From Streptacidiphilus sp. PB12-B1b (GTDB lineage Bacteria; Actinomycetota; Actinomycetes; Streptomycetales; Streptomycetaceae), in NCBI RefSeq assembly GCF_014084125.1, contig NZ_CP048405.1, positions 1,116,001 to 1,180,000 on the forward strand: a DNA stretch of 64,000 bases. The letters are read 5' to 3'. Of the stretch, positions 1 to 7,787 are shown piece after piece (position 1 is the first letter of the stretch; every line of letters begins with the position of its first letter). The notes below the pieces were generated by a model, which saw only the letters and a list, made by a program, of their open reading frames with translations, ran no database searches and was not told the origin of the DNA. Made by a program: the position numbers and the translations under genes.

Positions 1-1
1 C

Positions 2-790
2 ACCCAGACCGTGCTCACCGCCGCCGCCGCGGCCGGGGTGCACCGGGTGGTGCTGTGCACCTCGGCGATGGTCTACGGCGCGCTGGCCGACAACGACGTC
101 CCGCTGGCCGAGGAGGCCCCGCTGCGGGCCACCGAGGAGGCCTCCCTGGTCGGCGACCTGCTGGAGATCGAGCGGCTGGCCCGGCGGGCCCCGCTGGCCC
201 ACCCCGGGCTGTCGGTGACGGTGCTGCGCCCGGCGGTGGTGGTCGGCCCCGGCGTGGACACCGTGCTCACCCGGCACTTCGAGGCGCCGAGGCTGCTGGT
301 GGTCGCCGGCTCCCGGCCCTGCTGGCAGTTCTGCCACGTGGACGACCTGGCGGCGGCGCTGGAGTACGCGGTGCTGGGCCTGGTCGAGGGCGAGGTGACG
401 GTCGGCTGCGACGGCTGGCTGGAGCAGGAGGAGGTGGAGGAGATCACCGGCATCCGCCGGATGGAGCTGCCCGCCTCGCTCGCCCTGGGCACGGCCGCCC
501 GGCTGCACCGGCTGGGGCTGACCCCGGCCCCGGCCGGGGACCTGGCGTACACCATGTACCCGTGGGTGGTCTCCGGCAGCCGGCTGCACGAGGCGGGCTG
601 GCGTCCGCTGCACACCAACGAGCAGGCCCTGGGCGAGCTGCTGGAGCAGGTCTCCGGCAACCACGCGGTGGCCGGCCGGCGGCTGGGCGGCAAGGACGCG
701 GCGACCACGCTGGGCGCGGCGGGCGCCACCGTCGCCCTGGTCGGCACGGCGGCGCTGGTCCGCCGGGCGCGCAAGCGCAGGCGGATGTGA
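2..790 (+). CDS. NAD-dependent epimerase/dehydratase (SDR family), 5' end outside the window
   Basis: The reading frame is open from the first bases, so the N-terminal Rossmann glycine motif lies outside the window. The visible 262 residues begin in the middle of an extended short-chain dehydrogenase fold. The segment around LCTSAMVYG carries the Ser and Tyr of the SDR active site, but the usual YxxxK lysine is not evident. LRPAVVVGPG and CHVDDLAAAL match the later nucleotide-sugar epimerase motifs. The extreme C-terminus has a hydrophobic stretch (GAAGATVALVGTAALV) followed by RRARKRRR, which looks like a membrane anchor with a basic cytoplasmic tail. The substrate cannot be deduced. moaE lies 80 bases downstream on the same strand. 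Confidence 0.8.
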   Translation, partial: TQTVLTAAAAAGVHRVVLCTSAMVYGALADNDVPLAEEAPLRATEEASLVGDLLEIERLARRAPLAHPGLSVTVLRPAVVVGPGVDTVLTRHFEAPRLLVVAGSRPCWQFCHVDDLAAALEYAVLGLVEGEVTVGCDGWLEQEEVEEITGIRRMELPASLALGTAARLHRLGLTPAPAGDLAYTMYPWVVSGSRLHEAGWRPLHTNEQALGELLEQVSGNHAVAGRRLGGKDAATTLGAAGATVALVGTAALVRRARKRRRM

Positions 791-870
791 CCGGCGGAAC
801 CCGCTCAGGAATGGAATATTATGTCCGCGATGCGGAAAAAGCTGTCCAAGCGGTCGGGGGCTCGGTCATC

Positions 871-1317
871 ATGGAGGGTATGACGCACCATGCCGCCGAC
901 CCCGTCCGCCTGATCGCCCTGCGCGACACCCCGCTCTCGCTGGACGAGGTGCACGCCGCCGTCGGCGACACCTCGGCCGGGGGCACGGTGGTCTTCGTCG
1001 GCACCGTCCGCGACCACGACGGCGGCCGGGGGGTCACCGCCCTGGAGTACAGCGCCCACCCCAGCGCCGAGGAGGAGCTGCGGCGGGTTGCCGAGAAGGT
1101 CGTGGCCGACTTCCCGGTGGCGGCCCTGGCGGCGGTCCACCGGGTGGGGCCGCTGGCGGTCACCGACGCCGCCGTCATCGTCGCCGTCTCCTGCGCGCAC
1201 CGCGCCGAGGCGTTCGACGCCTGCCGCCGCCTGATCGACGACATCAAGCACACCGTGCCGATCTGGAAGCACCAGCGCTTCGCGGACGGCAGCGAGGAGT
1301 GGGTCTCCGCCTGCTGA
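871..1317 (+). CDS. moaE: Molybdopterin synthase catalytic subunit MoaE
   Basis: MoaE, with thiocarboxylated MoaD, converts precursor Z (cPMP) to molybdopterin in the cytoplasm. The 148-residue product is the normal size. It shows the family signatures GGTVVFVGTVRDHD near the N-terminus, the VHRVGPL strand, and the C-terminal KHTVPIWKHQRF segment that contributes active-site lysines. I chose ATG 871 because homologues begin just before the RLIALRDTPLS strand. An in-frame ATG at 880 is also possible; the GGAGGG between the two is too close to serve it well. The frame runs open far upstream, but that is only GC-rich coding bias. No other molybdenum cofactor gene is in the window. Confidence 0.92.
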   Translation: MEGMTHHAADPVRLIALRDTPLSLDEVHAAVGDTSAGGTVVFVGTVRDHDGGRGVTALEYSAHPSAEEELRRVAEKVVADFPVAALAAVHRVGPLAVTDAAVIVAVSCAHRAEAFDACRRLIDDIKHTVPIWKHQRFADGSEEWVSAC

Positions 1318-1357
1318 GCCGACCCGGCTGGGCCGACCCGGCTGAGCCGACCCGGTG
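1316..1357. repeat. 14-bp tandem repeat, three copies, after moaE
   Basis: The unit GAGCCGACCCGGCT occurs three times head to tail with minor changes (second copy begins GGG, third ends GTG). It begins at the moaE stop codon. It is one of several short tandem duplications in this window that sit just past stop codons. No function is evident. Confidence 0.8.
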
Positions 1358-1452
1358 ACGTCGGCCGATGGGCCGTGACCCGCCCGGCGTCCAGGTCGTT
1401 GTGCTGACGAGCAGTTAGTCTGCTGATAGTCACGATGAGCTGGGAGTACGGC

Positions 1453-1617
1453 ATGAGTGCACTCGCCTGGTGGATCTTCCCCGCAGTCGCCGGGCTGCTC
1501 GCCTGGCTGTGGGTGCTCTGGTCCCGGCGGACCCGCTCCACCGCCGACAGCGACTCGCTGGCGGGCTACCAGCGCTTCCGCGAGGCCATGGAGCGGGACG
1601 CCCCCGGCCCGCCGTAG
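1453..1617 (+). CDS. Small single-span membrane protein
   Basis: A 54-residue protein of unknown function. One strong transmembrane segment (about residues 3-22, LAWWIFPAVAGLLAWLWVLW) is followed by a basic SRRTRS and a short acidic/polar tail, giving an N-out/C-in prediction. I chose ATG 1453 because GGGAG lies at 1442-1446 with good spacing; an upstream ATG at 1435 has no Shine-Dalgarno. It sits 60 bases before the YlbL-type protease gene on the same strand, an arrangement I recall as conserved in streptomycetes, so a role with that membrane protease is possible but unproven. Confidence 0.7.
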   Translation: MSALAWWIFPAVAGLLAWLWVLWSRRTRSTADSDSLAGYQRFREAMERDAPGPP

Positions 1618-1665
1618 CCCGGCTCCGGCCGGTACTCCGGCGGGCGCACCCGGGAAGTCGTCCCG

Positions 1666-1677
1666 TACTGTCGTTCC
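1666..1677 (+). promoter_or_regulatory. -10 box of a predicted leaderless promoter for the YlbL-type protease
   Basis: TACTGT (1666-1671) lies exactly six bases before ATG 1678, and there is no Shine-Dalgarno. The TANNNT-N6-ATG layout predicts that transcription starts at or next to the A of the start codon. No convincing -35 was seen. Confidence 0.55.
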
Positions 1678-2736
1678 ATGCCACGCCGCTCCGCGACGAT
1701 GCTCGCCTCCACGATGCTGCTGATAGCGCTGTTCTGCGCCGCCCTGCTGATCAAGGTGCCCTACTCGGAGATGAGTCCGGGGCCGACGTACAACACCCTC
1801 GGAAGCCAGGGCGGGCAGCAGGTGATCACCATCAGCGGCCACAAGACCTACCCGACCAGCGGCAACCTCAACATGGTCACGGTCGAGGTCACCAACGCCG
1901 ACTACCGGATGAACCTGGTCGAGGCGGTCAGCGGCTGGCTGCAGCACGCGGTGGCGGTCGTCCCCAGCAACACCCTGTACCCCAGCGGCCAGACCGAGCA
2001 GCAGTCCGAGCAGCAGAACGCGGAGGAGTTCACCGCCTCCCAGGACAGCGCCAAGGCCGCGGCCCTCGGCGAGCTGCACATCCCGGTGGGCAACGAGGTC
2101 ATCGTCTCGGCGGTGGTCGAGGGCACCCCGTCGGTGGGCAAGCTGCACGCCGGGGACGCCGTCGTCGCCGTGGACGGCACCAAGGTCACCGACCCGACCC
2201 AGGTGGCGACGCTGGTCACCAGGCACCAGCCCGGTCAGGCCGTGGTCTTCACCGTCGTCCCGCCCGGCAAGAGCGCCGGCGACACCCAGCAGGTCACCGT
2301 GGTCACGGCGAAGAACCCGTCCACCGGCAAGGCGTACGTGGGCATCGAGCCGGGGACCGAGCACACCTTCCCGTTCGACATCAACATCAACCTGGGCGAC
2401 GTCGGCGGCCCCAGCGCCGGGCTGATGTTCTCGCTCGGGATCATCGACAAGCTGCAGCCGACCAACCTCACCGACGGCAGGTTCGTGGCCGGGACCGGCA
2501 CCATCGACGACAACGGCAACGTCGGCCCGATCGGCGGCATCTCCATGAAGATCATCGCGGCCCGCTCGGCCGGGGCGCAGTACTTCTTCACCCCGGCCGC
2601 CAACTGCGCCGAGGCGTCCGCGGACACCCCGGCCGGGCTGCGGCTGATCAAGGTCACCACGCTCTCCGGCGCGCTGGCCGACCTCGGCGACGTCCGCTCG
2701 GGGAACCTCGCGGCGCTGCCCGGCTGCGGCAAGTGA
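1678..2736 (+). CDS. YlbL-family membrane-anchored PDZ/Lon-type (S16) serine protease
   Basis: A 352-residue protein with an N-terminal transmembrane anchor (about residues 8-28), a PDZ domain near residues 140-200 (GTPSVGKLHAGDAVVAVDGT) and a C-terminal Lon-like S16 protease domain. The catalytic pair is visible: Ser246 in GGPSAGL and Lys291 in ISMKIIAA, 45 residues apart as in Lon. It has no ATPase domain, so it probably cleaves membrane or extracytoplasmic substrates without ATP unfolding. In Bacillus, YlbL degrades a cell-division inhibitor after DNA damage; whether this actinobacterial homologue does so is unknown. ATG 1678 is supported by the promoter spacing. It converges on the PPA1309-type gene. 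Confidence 0.9.
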   Translation: MPRRSATMLASTMLLIALFCAALLIKVPYSEMSPGPTYNTLGSQGGQQVITISGHKTYPTSGNLNMVTVEVTNADYRMNLVEAVSGWLQHAVAVVPSNTLYPSGQTEQQSEQQNAEEFTASQDSAKAAALGELHIPVGNEVIVSAVVEGTPSVGKLHAGDAVVAVDGTKVTDPTQVATLVTRHQPGQAVVFTVVPPGKSAGDTQQVTVVTAKNPSTGKAYVGIEPGTEHTFPFDININLGDVGGPSAGLMFSLGIIDKLQPTNLTDGRFVAGTGTIDDNGNVGPIGGISMKIIAARSAGAQYFFTPAANCAEASADTPAGLRLIKVTTLSGALADLGDVRSGNLAALPGCGK

Positions 2737-2814
2737 CCGCACGGCCGGGCAGCGGGGGCCCGGCCGGAGCGCGGGACCGGCGGCGAGGCCGGGGCCGGTC
2801 CGGCGCCGGGCGGC

Positions 2815-3366
2815 TCAGGCGAAGGTGGTGAGCAGCGCCTCGGCCAGGCCGGGCACCAGCGCCGGGCCGGTCAGCACCTCGCGGGCGGAGTCCTTCTCGC
2901 GCAGCCGCAGCGCGGTCTCGCGGGTGCCGTCGCGCAGCACGGCCACGGTCATCCGGACCTCCTGACGCTCCGGGTGCTTGGCCACCCAGGCCGTCAGCTC
3001 CCGCTCGGAGACCCCGCTGGGCACCTTGGCCTCGGCGGTGGGCGGCAGGATCAGCCGCTCCACGACCAGTGCGCAGCCCGCCACCGACTCCGGCCAGGCG
3101 ATGGTGCCCAGGAAGTCGTCCAGGGCCTTGCCGGCCGGGATCTCCTCCTGCTCGATCGGGGTGAGCTGCCCCTCCGGGCCCGGCTCCAGGCCGAGCTGCC
3201 GGGCGATGCCCGGCTCGTTCTTCAGCAGCGCGGCCGTGTCGACGAGGGCGAACAGGCGGGCGGGCTGGTCCCAGCCGAGCCCGGCGGCGTACTCGTCGAT
3301 CTCGAGGACGGCGCGGGTGATCGGTCGGGCGGCGGGAGGCAGTGCCTCGGCGGCGGTGTCGGACAT
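2815..3366 (-). CDS. PPA1309-family conserved actinobacterial protein
   Basis: A 183-residue soluble protein without signal peptide or membrane segment. It matches my recollection of the PPA1309 family of uncharacterised actinobacterial proteins. Recognisable stretches are RAVLEIDEYAAGLGWDQPARLFALVDT at the N-terminus and ALDDFLGTIAWPESVAGCALVVERL in the middle. The frame is open beyond the start, but ATG at 3366 gives the N-terminus (MSDTAAEA) typical of the family. No catalytic motif is visible. It is transcribed convergently with the YlbL gene, 78 bases apart, and its 5' side faces the tRNA genes. Confidence 0.8.
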   Translation of the reverse strand: MSDTAAEALPPAARPITRAVLEIDEYAAGLGWDQPARLFALVDTAALLKNEPGIARQLGLEPGPEGQLTPIEQEEIPAGKALDDFLGTIAWPESVAGCALVVERLILPPTAEAKVPSGVSERELTAWVAKHPERQEVRMTVAVLRDGTRETALRLREKDSAREVLTGPALVPGLAEALLTTFA

Positions 3367-3490
3367 GCCACCTATCCTCACACGTCCCGCCCGGTCGCCG
3401 GCTGCGGGCGATCCCGGTCGTCGGCGGGTGCCCGCTGAACCGGGGCGGTCGGGGGCCTGAACGGCGCGTGCTATGGTTGCAACACAACGA

Positions 3491-3564
3491 CGCGGGGTGG
3501 AGCAGCTCGGTAGCTCGCTGGGCTCATAACCCAGAGGTCGCAGGTTCAAATCCTGTCCCCGCTA
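3491..3564 (+). tRNA. Initiator tRNA-fMet (CAT), copy 1
   Basis: A 74-base cloverleaf with anticodon CAT in the loop CTCATAA. It has the initiator hallmarks: an unpaired first position (C1 opposite U72), three consecutive G-C pairs closing the anticodon loop (GGG/CCC), and an AGCAGCTCGGTAGCT D arm. The T arm reads CAGGTTCAAATCCTG. CCA is not encoded. A TATGGT -10-like box lies at 3472-3477. A Rho-independent terminator follows at once. Confidence 0.97.
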
Positions 3565-3572
3565 CGCGAAGT

Positions 3573-3606
3573 CGGAAGGCCCGGTGCAAGCGCACCGGGC
3601 CTTCCG
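3573..3606 (+). terminator. Terminator of initiator tRNA copy 1
   Basis: A perfect 15-bp stem (3573-3587 with 3592-3606) closed by an AAGC tetraloop, eight bases after the tRNA. There is no long T-run, as is common in high-GC actinobacteria. The same hairpin follows copy 2. Confidence 0.85.
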
Positions 3607-3691
3607 CATGTCCGGGGGCGGCCCTCGCGGGGCGGTCGTCGTCCCGGGGCGGTCGTCCCGGGGCGGTCATCTCGGGTCGGCCGTAATGGAT

Positions 3692-3721
3692 TTGCGCTGG
3701 TCAATCCGGTCAGGGTACGGT
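3692..3721 (+). promoter_or_regulatory. Promoter of initiator tRNA copy 2
   Basis: TTGCGC (3692-3697) and TACGGT (3716-3721) are separated by 18 bases and lie just before the second tRNA. This fits an HrdB-type promoter and indicates that copy 2 is transcribed independently of copy 1. Confidence 0.6.
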
Positions 3722-3734
3722 TACACCACAACGA

Positions 3735-3808
3735 CGCGGGGTGGAGCAGCTCGGTAGCTCGCTGGGCTCATAACCCAGAGGTCGCAGGTTCAAATCCTGT
3801 CCCCGCTA
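3735..3808 (+). tRNA. Initiator tRNA-fMet (CAT), copy 2
   Basis: Identical over all 74 bases to the copy 170 bases upstream, with the same CACAACGA flank just before position 1 and a near-identical terminator. It has its own promoter. The pair is a local duplication of tRNA plus terminator. Confidence 0.97.
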
Positions 3809-3816
3809 CTCGGAGT

Positions 3817-3850
3817 CGGAGGGCCCGGTGCAAGCGCACCGGGCCTTCCG
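3817..3850 (+). terminator. Terminator of initiator tRNA copy 2
   Basis: A 15-bp stem (3817-3831 with 3836-3850) and AAGC loop. It differs from the first terminator by one G-U wobble, which confirms common origin. Confidence 0.85.
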
Positions 3851-4225
3851 CTTGTCCGGCAAGGGGGGCGGAAGTGGCTGGTCAGAGTGGTCGGATGGTT
3901 CGGTTGTCACTTCAATCGCCCATTCCGGTAGTGAATCTGACGGGACGTCTAACCTGTTCCCGGACAGGGAAGATGGGCTGATGGTGCGGCTGCCGCCGGT
4001 GCGACGGCGTCAGAAGCCAGCCCGGACAGCCGTGTTGCGAGGTTGATGTGTCGCAAAATCGACAAAGCGCTGAAGTAACCTTTTCCTCTGGGGTATACCA
4101 GGAGTGCGCGGGTTGCGGGTGGTGCGACGATGAGCCCCATGGGGGACGGTGCGAGGCCGGACAGCGGCCATGAGCTCCGGTGCGCGCCAGGGATGCCCAA
4201 AGACCCGGCGGACGCAGGAGTCGAC
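3851..4225. other. Intergenic region before the Sel1-repeat gene
   Basis: No convincing gene. The part around 4040-4105 is markedly more A/T-rich than its surroundings and contains a GTATAC palindrome (4093-4098), so it probably carries the promoter of the Sel1-repeat gene, giving a leader of roughly 120 bases. No riboswitch fold was recognised. Confidence 0.5.
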
Positions 4226-6316
4226 ATGTCGGTGATCTCGGGAGCAGGTCCAGGAGTCGATCAGGACGACCCGCAGTGGGCGGGTCGACTGCCGCTTCAG
4301 CGTGCGCGCACGGGGTCGGCGGACGACGTCGACGCCGACCTCGACGCGACGATCGAGATGAGCGAGGCCGAGAAGGCGCGGTACGCCGCCGCCCTCGGCG
4401 AGTTCCACCCGCCCGCGGCCTCCGACGAACCCCACGACCCGGACGACCTCGACCAGTTCGTGGACACCGTCGAGCTGGCCCAGGCCCGCCGCCCCGGCGC
4501 CGACCGGCTCTCCGCCGGACCGGACCACGACCGCGGCCCGGTCCGCGATCCGCGGCTGGGCCCGGACGGCGGGCAGGGCGCCGACGAGGACGCCCCCGGC
4601 TCCGCCGAGGACGGCGGCGAGCCCCGCTTCCGCACCCTCGAATCCGCCCTGGCCGCCCGCGAGGAGGCGGCGCTGGAGGAGCGCTGCCGCGCCGCCGCCG
4701 AGGAGGACCCGGAGGCCGCCAGCCTGCTCGGCGCCATGCTGCTGCGCCGGGGCGAGCTGGACGAGGCCGAGGTGCACCTGCGCCGGGCCGCCGCCGCCGG
4801 GCTCCGCGCCGGGGCCAACAACCTGGGCGTGCTGCTGCACCAGCGCGGCCGCCGGGACGAGGCCGCCGAGTGGTGGCGCGAGGCCGCGGTCGCCGGGAGC
4901 GCGCCCGCCGCGCACGCCCTCGGCCTGTACCTGCGCGACCGGGGCGACGAGCCGGGCGCCGAGTACTGGCTGCGCCAAGCGGCCGAGCAGGGCCACACCG
5001 GCGGTGCCTACGCCTACGCCGACCTGCTGGAGCACCAGCGCGAGGCCGGACAGGCCGAGAAGTGGTTCCGGGCCGCCGCCGACGCCGGGCACCGCGAGGC
5101 GGCCTACCGCCTCGGCCGGCTGCTGGAGGCCGGCGGCGACCCGGCCGAGGCCGAGCCGTGGCTGCGCCAGGCCGCCGCGCGCGGCCACGCGGGCGCGGCG
5201 CTGCGGCTGGGCGTCCGGCTGGAGCGGCGCGGCGAGCGCGACGAGGCCGCCCGCTGGTACCGGCAGTCTGCGCAAGGCGGCGAGCCCCGTGCCGCCTGCG
5301 CCCTGGGCTTCCTGCTGCGCGACGGCGGGGACGAGGTAGGCGCGGCCGACTGGTGGCGCGAGGCCGCCGACGCCGGGGACGGCAACGCCGCCAACGCGCT
5401 CGGCGCCCTGCACGCCTCCTGGGGCGAGCCGGGCATGGCCGAGCAGTGGTACCGCACCGCGCTCGCGGCCGGGGACCACAACGGCGCCTTCAACCTGGGC
5501 CTGCTCTGCGCCGCCGACGGCCGCGAGGCGCAGGCCGAGCAGTGGTACCGGCAGGCCGCGTACGCGGGCCACCGGGACGCCAGCAACGCCCTCGCGGTGA
5601 TGCTGTTCCAGCGCGGCGACACCCCCGGTGCCGAGCCCTGGTTCTCCAAGGCCGCCGAGGCCGGGAGCGTGGACGCCGCCTTCAACCTGGGCATCCTCTA
5701 CGCCGGGCGCGGCGACCAGCACGACGCCCAGGAGTGGTACGCCCGGGCGGCCGCGGGTGGCCACGCCGAGGCCGCGCTGCAACTGGCCGTCGCCAAGGAG
5801 CGGCGCGGGGACCTCACCTCGGCCGCCGTGCGCTACCGGCAGGCCGCCGAGGCCGGGTCGAGCGAGGCGGCGTTCCGGCTGGCGGTGCTGCTGGAGCGGG
5901 CCGCCGAGGACCGCTTCGAGGGCGAGGTCGAGCGCTGGTACGCGGCAGCCGCCGAGGCCGGACACAACCGCGCCCAGGTACGGGTGGGCGTCCGCGCGGC
6001 CGAGCGCGGCGACACCGGCACCGCCGAGCACTGGTACCGCCGGGCGGCGGAGGGCGGCAGCCGCAGCGCGGCCTTCAACCTGGGGCTGCTGCTGGCCCGG
6101 GAGGGCAGCGAGGCCGAGGCCATGCTCTGGTACACCCGCGCGGCGGACGACGGCCACGGCCGGGCGGCGCTGCGGCTGGGCCTGATCGCGGCCCGGCGCG
6201 GGGATCTGGTGCAGGCGCGGGACTGGTGCACCCGCGCCGCCGAGGACGGCCCGCAGGACGTCGCGGAGCGGGCCGGGCGGCTGCTGGAGGCACTGCGGGC
6301 GGACCTCAGCGCCTGA
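4226..6316 (+). CDS. Sel1/TPR-like repeat protein
   Basis: A 696-residue cytoplasmic repeat protein. The first 130 or so residues are acidic and probably disordered. The rest is about fifteen tandem units of roughly 36 residues with the pattern AExWYRxAAxxGxxxAxxxLGxLLxxxG, which is the Sel1-like variant of the tetratricopeptide repeat. Such arrays form a solenoid that binds peptide or protein partners; the partner here is unknown. I chose ATG 4226 because GGAG lies at 4217-4220 with proper spacing; an upstream in-frame ATG at 4130 lacks one. There is no signal peptide. It is a stand-alone gene convergent with the Fur-family gene. Confidence 0.85.
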   Translation: MSVISGAGPGVDQDDPQWAGRLPLQRARTGSADDVDADLDATIEMSEAEKARYAAALGEFHPPAASDEPHDPDDLDQFVDTVELAQARRPGADRLSAGPDHDRGPVRDPRLGPDGGQGADEDAPGSAEDGGEPRFRTLESALAAREEAALEERCRAAAEEDPEAASLLGAMLLRRGELDEAEVHLRRAAAAGLRAGANNLGVLLHQRGRRDEAAEWWREAAVAGSAPAAHALGLYLRDRGDEPGAEYWLRQAAEQGHTGGAYAYADLLEHQREAGQAEKWFRAAADAGHREAAYRLGRLLEAGGDPAEAEPWLRQAAARGHAGAALRLGVRLERRGERDEAARWYRQSAQGGEPRAACALGFLLRDGGDEVGAADWWREAADAGDGNAANALGALHASWGEPGMAEQWYRTALAAGDHNGAFNLGLLCAADGREAQAEQWYRQAAYAGHRDASNALAVMLFQRGDTPGAEPWFSKAAEAGSVDAAFNLGILYAGRGDQHDAQEWYARAAAGGHAEAALQLAVAKERRGDLTSAAVRYRQAAEAGSSEAAFRLAVLLERAAEDRFEGEVERWYAAAAEAGHNRAQVRVGVRAAERGDTGTAEHWYRRAAEGGSRSAAFNLGLLLAREGSEAEAMLWYTRAADDGHGRAALRLGLIAARRGDLVQARDWCTRAAEDGPQDVAERAGRLLEALRADLSA

Positions 6317-6376
6317 CCGGCGGGGGCGCTCACCGGGGACGGCGTCGCGCAGTGGGCCGAACGGGGTGAGCCGCGG

Positions 6377-6799
6377 TCAGGCCCGGGCTGCCGCGCAGTC
6401 CGGGCAGATGCCGCGGTAGGTGACCTCGACGTCGGCGATGGCGAAGCCGAAGCGCTCGGTGTCCGGCAGCGCCGCGATCGGGTCGCCGCTGGGGTGGACG
6501 TCGCGGATCGCGCCGCAGCTGGAGCAGACCAGGTGCTGGTGCGCGTGGTGGGCGTTGGGGTCGTAGCGCTTGGCGCGCCCGTCCGTGCTGACCTCCAACA
6601 CCTCGCCCAGGCTGACGAGTTCGCCCAGGGTGTTGTAGACGGTGGCCCGGCTGATCTCCGGGAGCAGGCTCACGGCGCGGGCGTGCACCTCGTCGGCGGT
6701 GTAATGGACGTGGTCGCCGTCGAGCACCTGGGCCACGACTCGCCGCTGCGCGGTGAGCCGCCAGCCGCGCTCTCGGAGACGTTCCAGCAGGTCACTCAT
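6377..6799 (-). CDS. Fur-family metalloregulator (PerR/CatR-like)
   Basis: A 140-residue repressor: winged helix at residues 1-80 (RGWRLTAQRRVV, then ISRATVYNTLGELVSLGEV as recognition helix), then the metal-binding dimerisation domain. The HHAHQH cluster, CSSC and C-terminal CPDC give the four-cysteine structural zinc site and the regulatory His site. Fur proteins repress with bound Fe, Zn, Ni or Mn; PerR-type members sense peroxide through metal-catalysed histidine oxidation. The sequence looks closest to PerR/CatR-type members, but specificity cannot be fixed by eye. No catalase or metal transporter is adjacent, so it likely acts on distant targets. A leaderless promoter is predicted. Confidence 0.88.
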   Translation of the reverse strand: MSDLLERLRERGWRLTAQRRVVAQVLDGDHVHYTADEVHARAVSLLPEISRATVYNTLGELVSLGEVLEVSTDGRAKRYDPNAHHAHQHLVCSSCGAIRDVHPSGDPIAALPDTERFGFAIADVEVTYRGICPDCAAARA

Positions 6800-6811
6800 G
6801 GGGCCAGGATA
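6800..6811 (-). promoter_or_regulatory. -10 box of a predicted leaderless promoter for the Fur-family gene
   Basis: On the minus strand TATCCT (6811-6806) is followed by exactly six bases and then ATG. There is no Shine-Dalgarno, so the mRNA probably begins at the start codon. Confidence 0.55.
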
Positions 6812-6880
6812 ACAGTGCCGCCCGGGGTGGTCGAGGATTGGTGTCCGTATCGACTTAGATCTGGTCCAAGCTGGGTCGGG

Positions 6881-7591
6881 TCAGCCGGTGGGCTGGTCGA
6901 CGCTGTCGGCCGCGTCGCTCCCGGCGCCCGTGGCGGCGCCCGTGCGGGTGCCGTCCTCGGGGTCGTCCTCGAAGCGGGCGGAGGCGCGCTTCTCGGAGCG
7001 GTGCTTGAGGTAGAGCAGCCCGGCGACGGCGACCACGATCACGCCGACCAGGATCCAGCTCGCGGTGTTGGCGTAGGACTCGATGCGGTGCCAACTCGCG
7101 CCCGCGAAGTAGCCGATGAGCGTGAAGGCGGTGGCCCACACCGCGCCGCCGAGCATGTTCCAGACCGCGAAGGTGCGGTAGCGCATGTCCGACAGCCCGC
7201 ACAGCCCGGGCACCAGCGCCCGCAGCGCGGCGGCGAAGCGTCCGGCGAAGACCGCCCGGCCGCCGAGGCGGGCGATCAGGTCCTTGCTCTGCCGGATGTG
7301 AGCGGGCTTCAGCAGCTTGTGCGGGATGCGCGTGAGCAGTGCGTCGCCCCAGCGGTTGCCGACGGCGTAGCCGATGCTGTCGCCGACGATCGCCCCGGCG
7401 ACGGACGCCAGCAGCACCGCCCACAGCGGATTGGTGCCGTTGTAGGCGGTGACGCCGCCGATCACCACCGCGGTCTCGCCGGGGATCACGAACCCGAGGA
7501 AGACCGAGGACTCCAGGGCCGGCAGCAGGAACACCGCGATGAGCACCAGGGTGCCGTTGAGCGTCAGCAGATGGTCGCTGATCCAGGACAC
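6881..7591 (-). CDS. DedA-family (SNARE-associated) membrane protein
   Basis: A 236-residue integral membrane protein of the DedA/VTT superfamily, members of which act as lipid scramblases or proton-coupled transporters (UptA/DedA types recycle undecaprenyl phosphate). Visible signatures are FVIPGETAVVIGG in the first hydrophobic hairpin, GDSIGYAVGNRWG, and GRFAAALRALVPGLCG, the typical F/G-R-x-x-P-like re-entrant region. About four to five membrane segments are predicted. The C-terminal 40 residues are charged and cytoplasmic. It lies between fur and hisN, all on the minus strand, but the gaps (81 and 196 bases) argue against a tight operon. Confidence 0.88.
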   Translation of the reverse strand: MSWISDHLLTLNGTLVLIAVFLLPALESSVFLGFVIPGETAVVIGGVTAYNGTNPLWAVLLASVAGAIVGDSIGYAVGNRWGDALLTRIPHKLLKPAHIRQSKDLIARLGGRAVFAGRFAAALRALVPGLCGLSDMRYRTFAVWNMLGGAVWATAFTLIGYFAGASWHRIESYANTASWILVGVIVVAVAGLLYLKHRSEKRASARFEDDPEDGTRTGAATGAGSDAADSVDQPTG

Positions 7592-7787
7592 CAGGAATCC
7601 TCCGAGCAGGGCCGCCCCGGCAAGCCAGGTGGTCGGTCAACAGATGAGCGGATGAAAGGACAGTCGAACCGTATCGGGGCGGCCGGGGGGTCGGGCTACT
7701 GCCAGGGGATGATTGCGCCTACCCCTGACGGCCTAGGGGCGAAGGGGGGTCCTGGACCGCCCTGCCCGGCCGCCTGGCCCGGCCGCT

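Noticed and set aside
55-1317. A 420-residue open frame running through the SDR gene and moaE
   Set aside because: Only the last 148 codons have protein-like composition and homology (MoaE). The upstream part is Arg/Gly/Pro-rich read-through typical of an off-frame in high-GC DNA.
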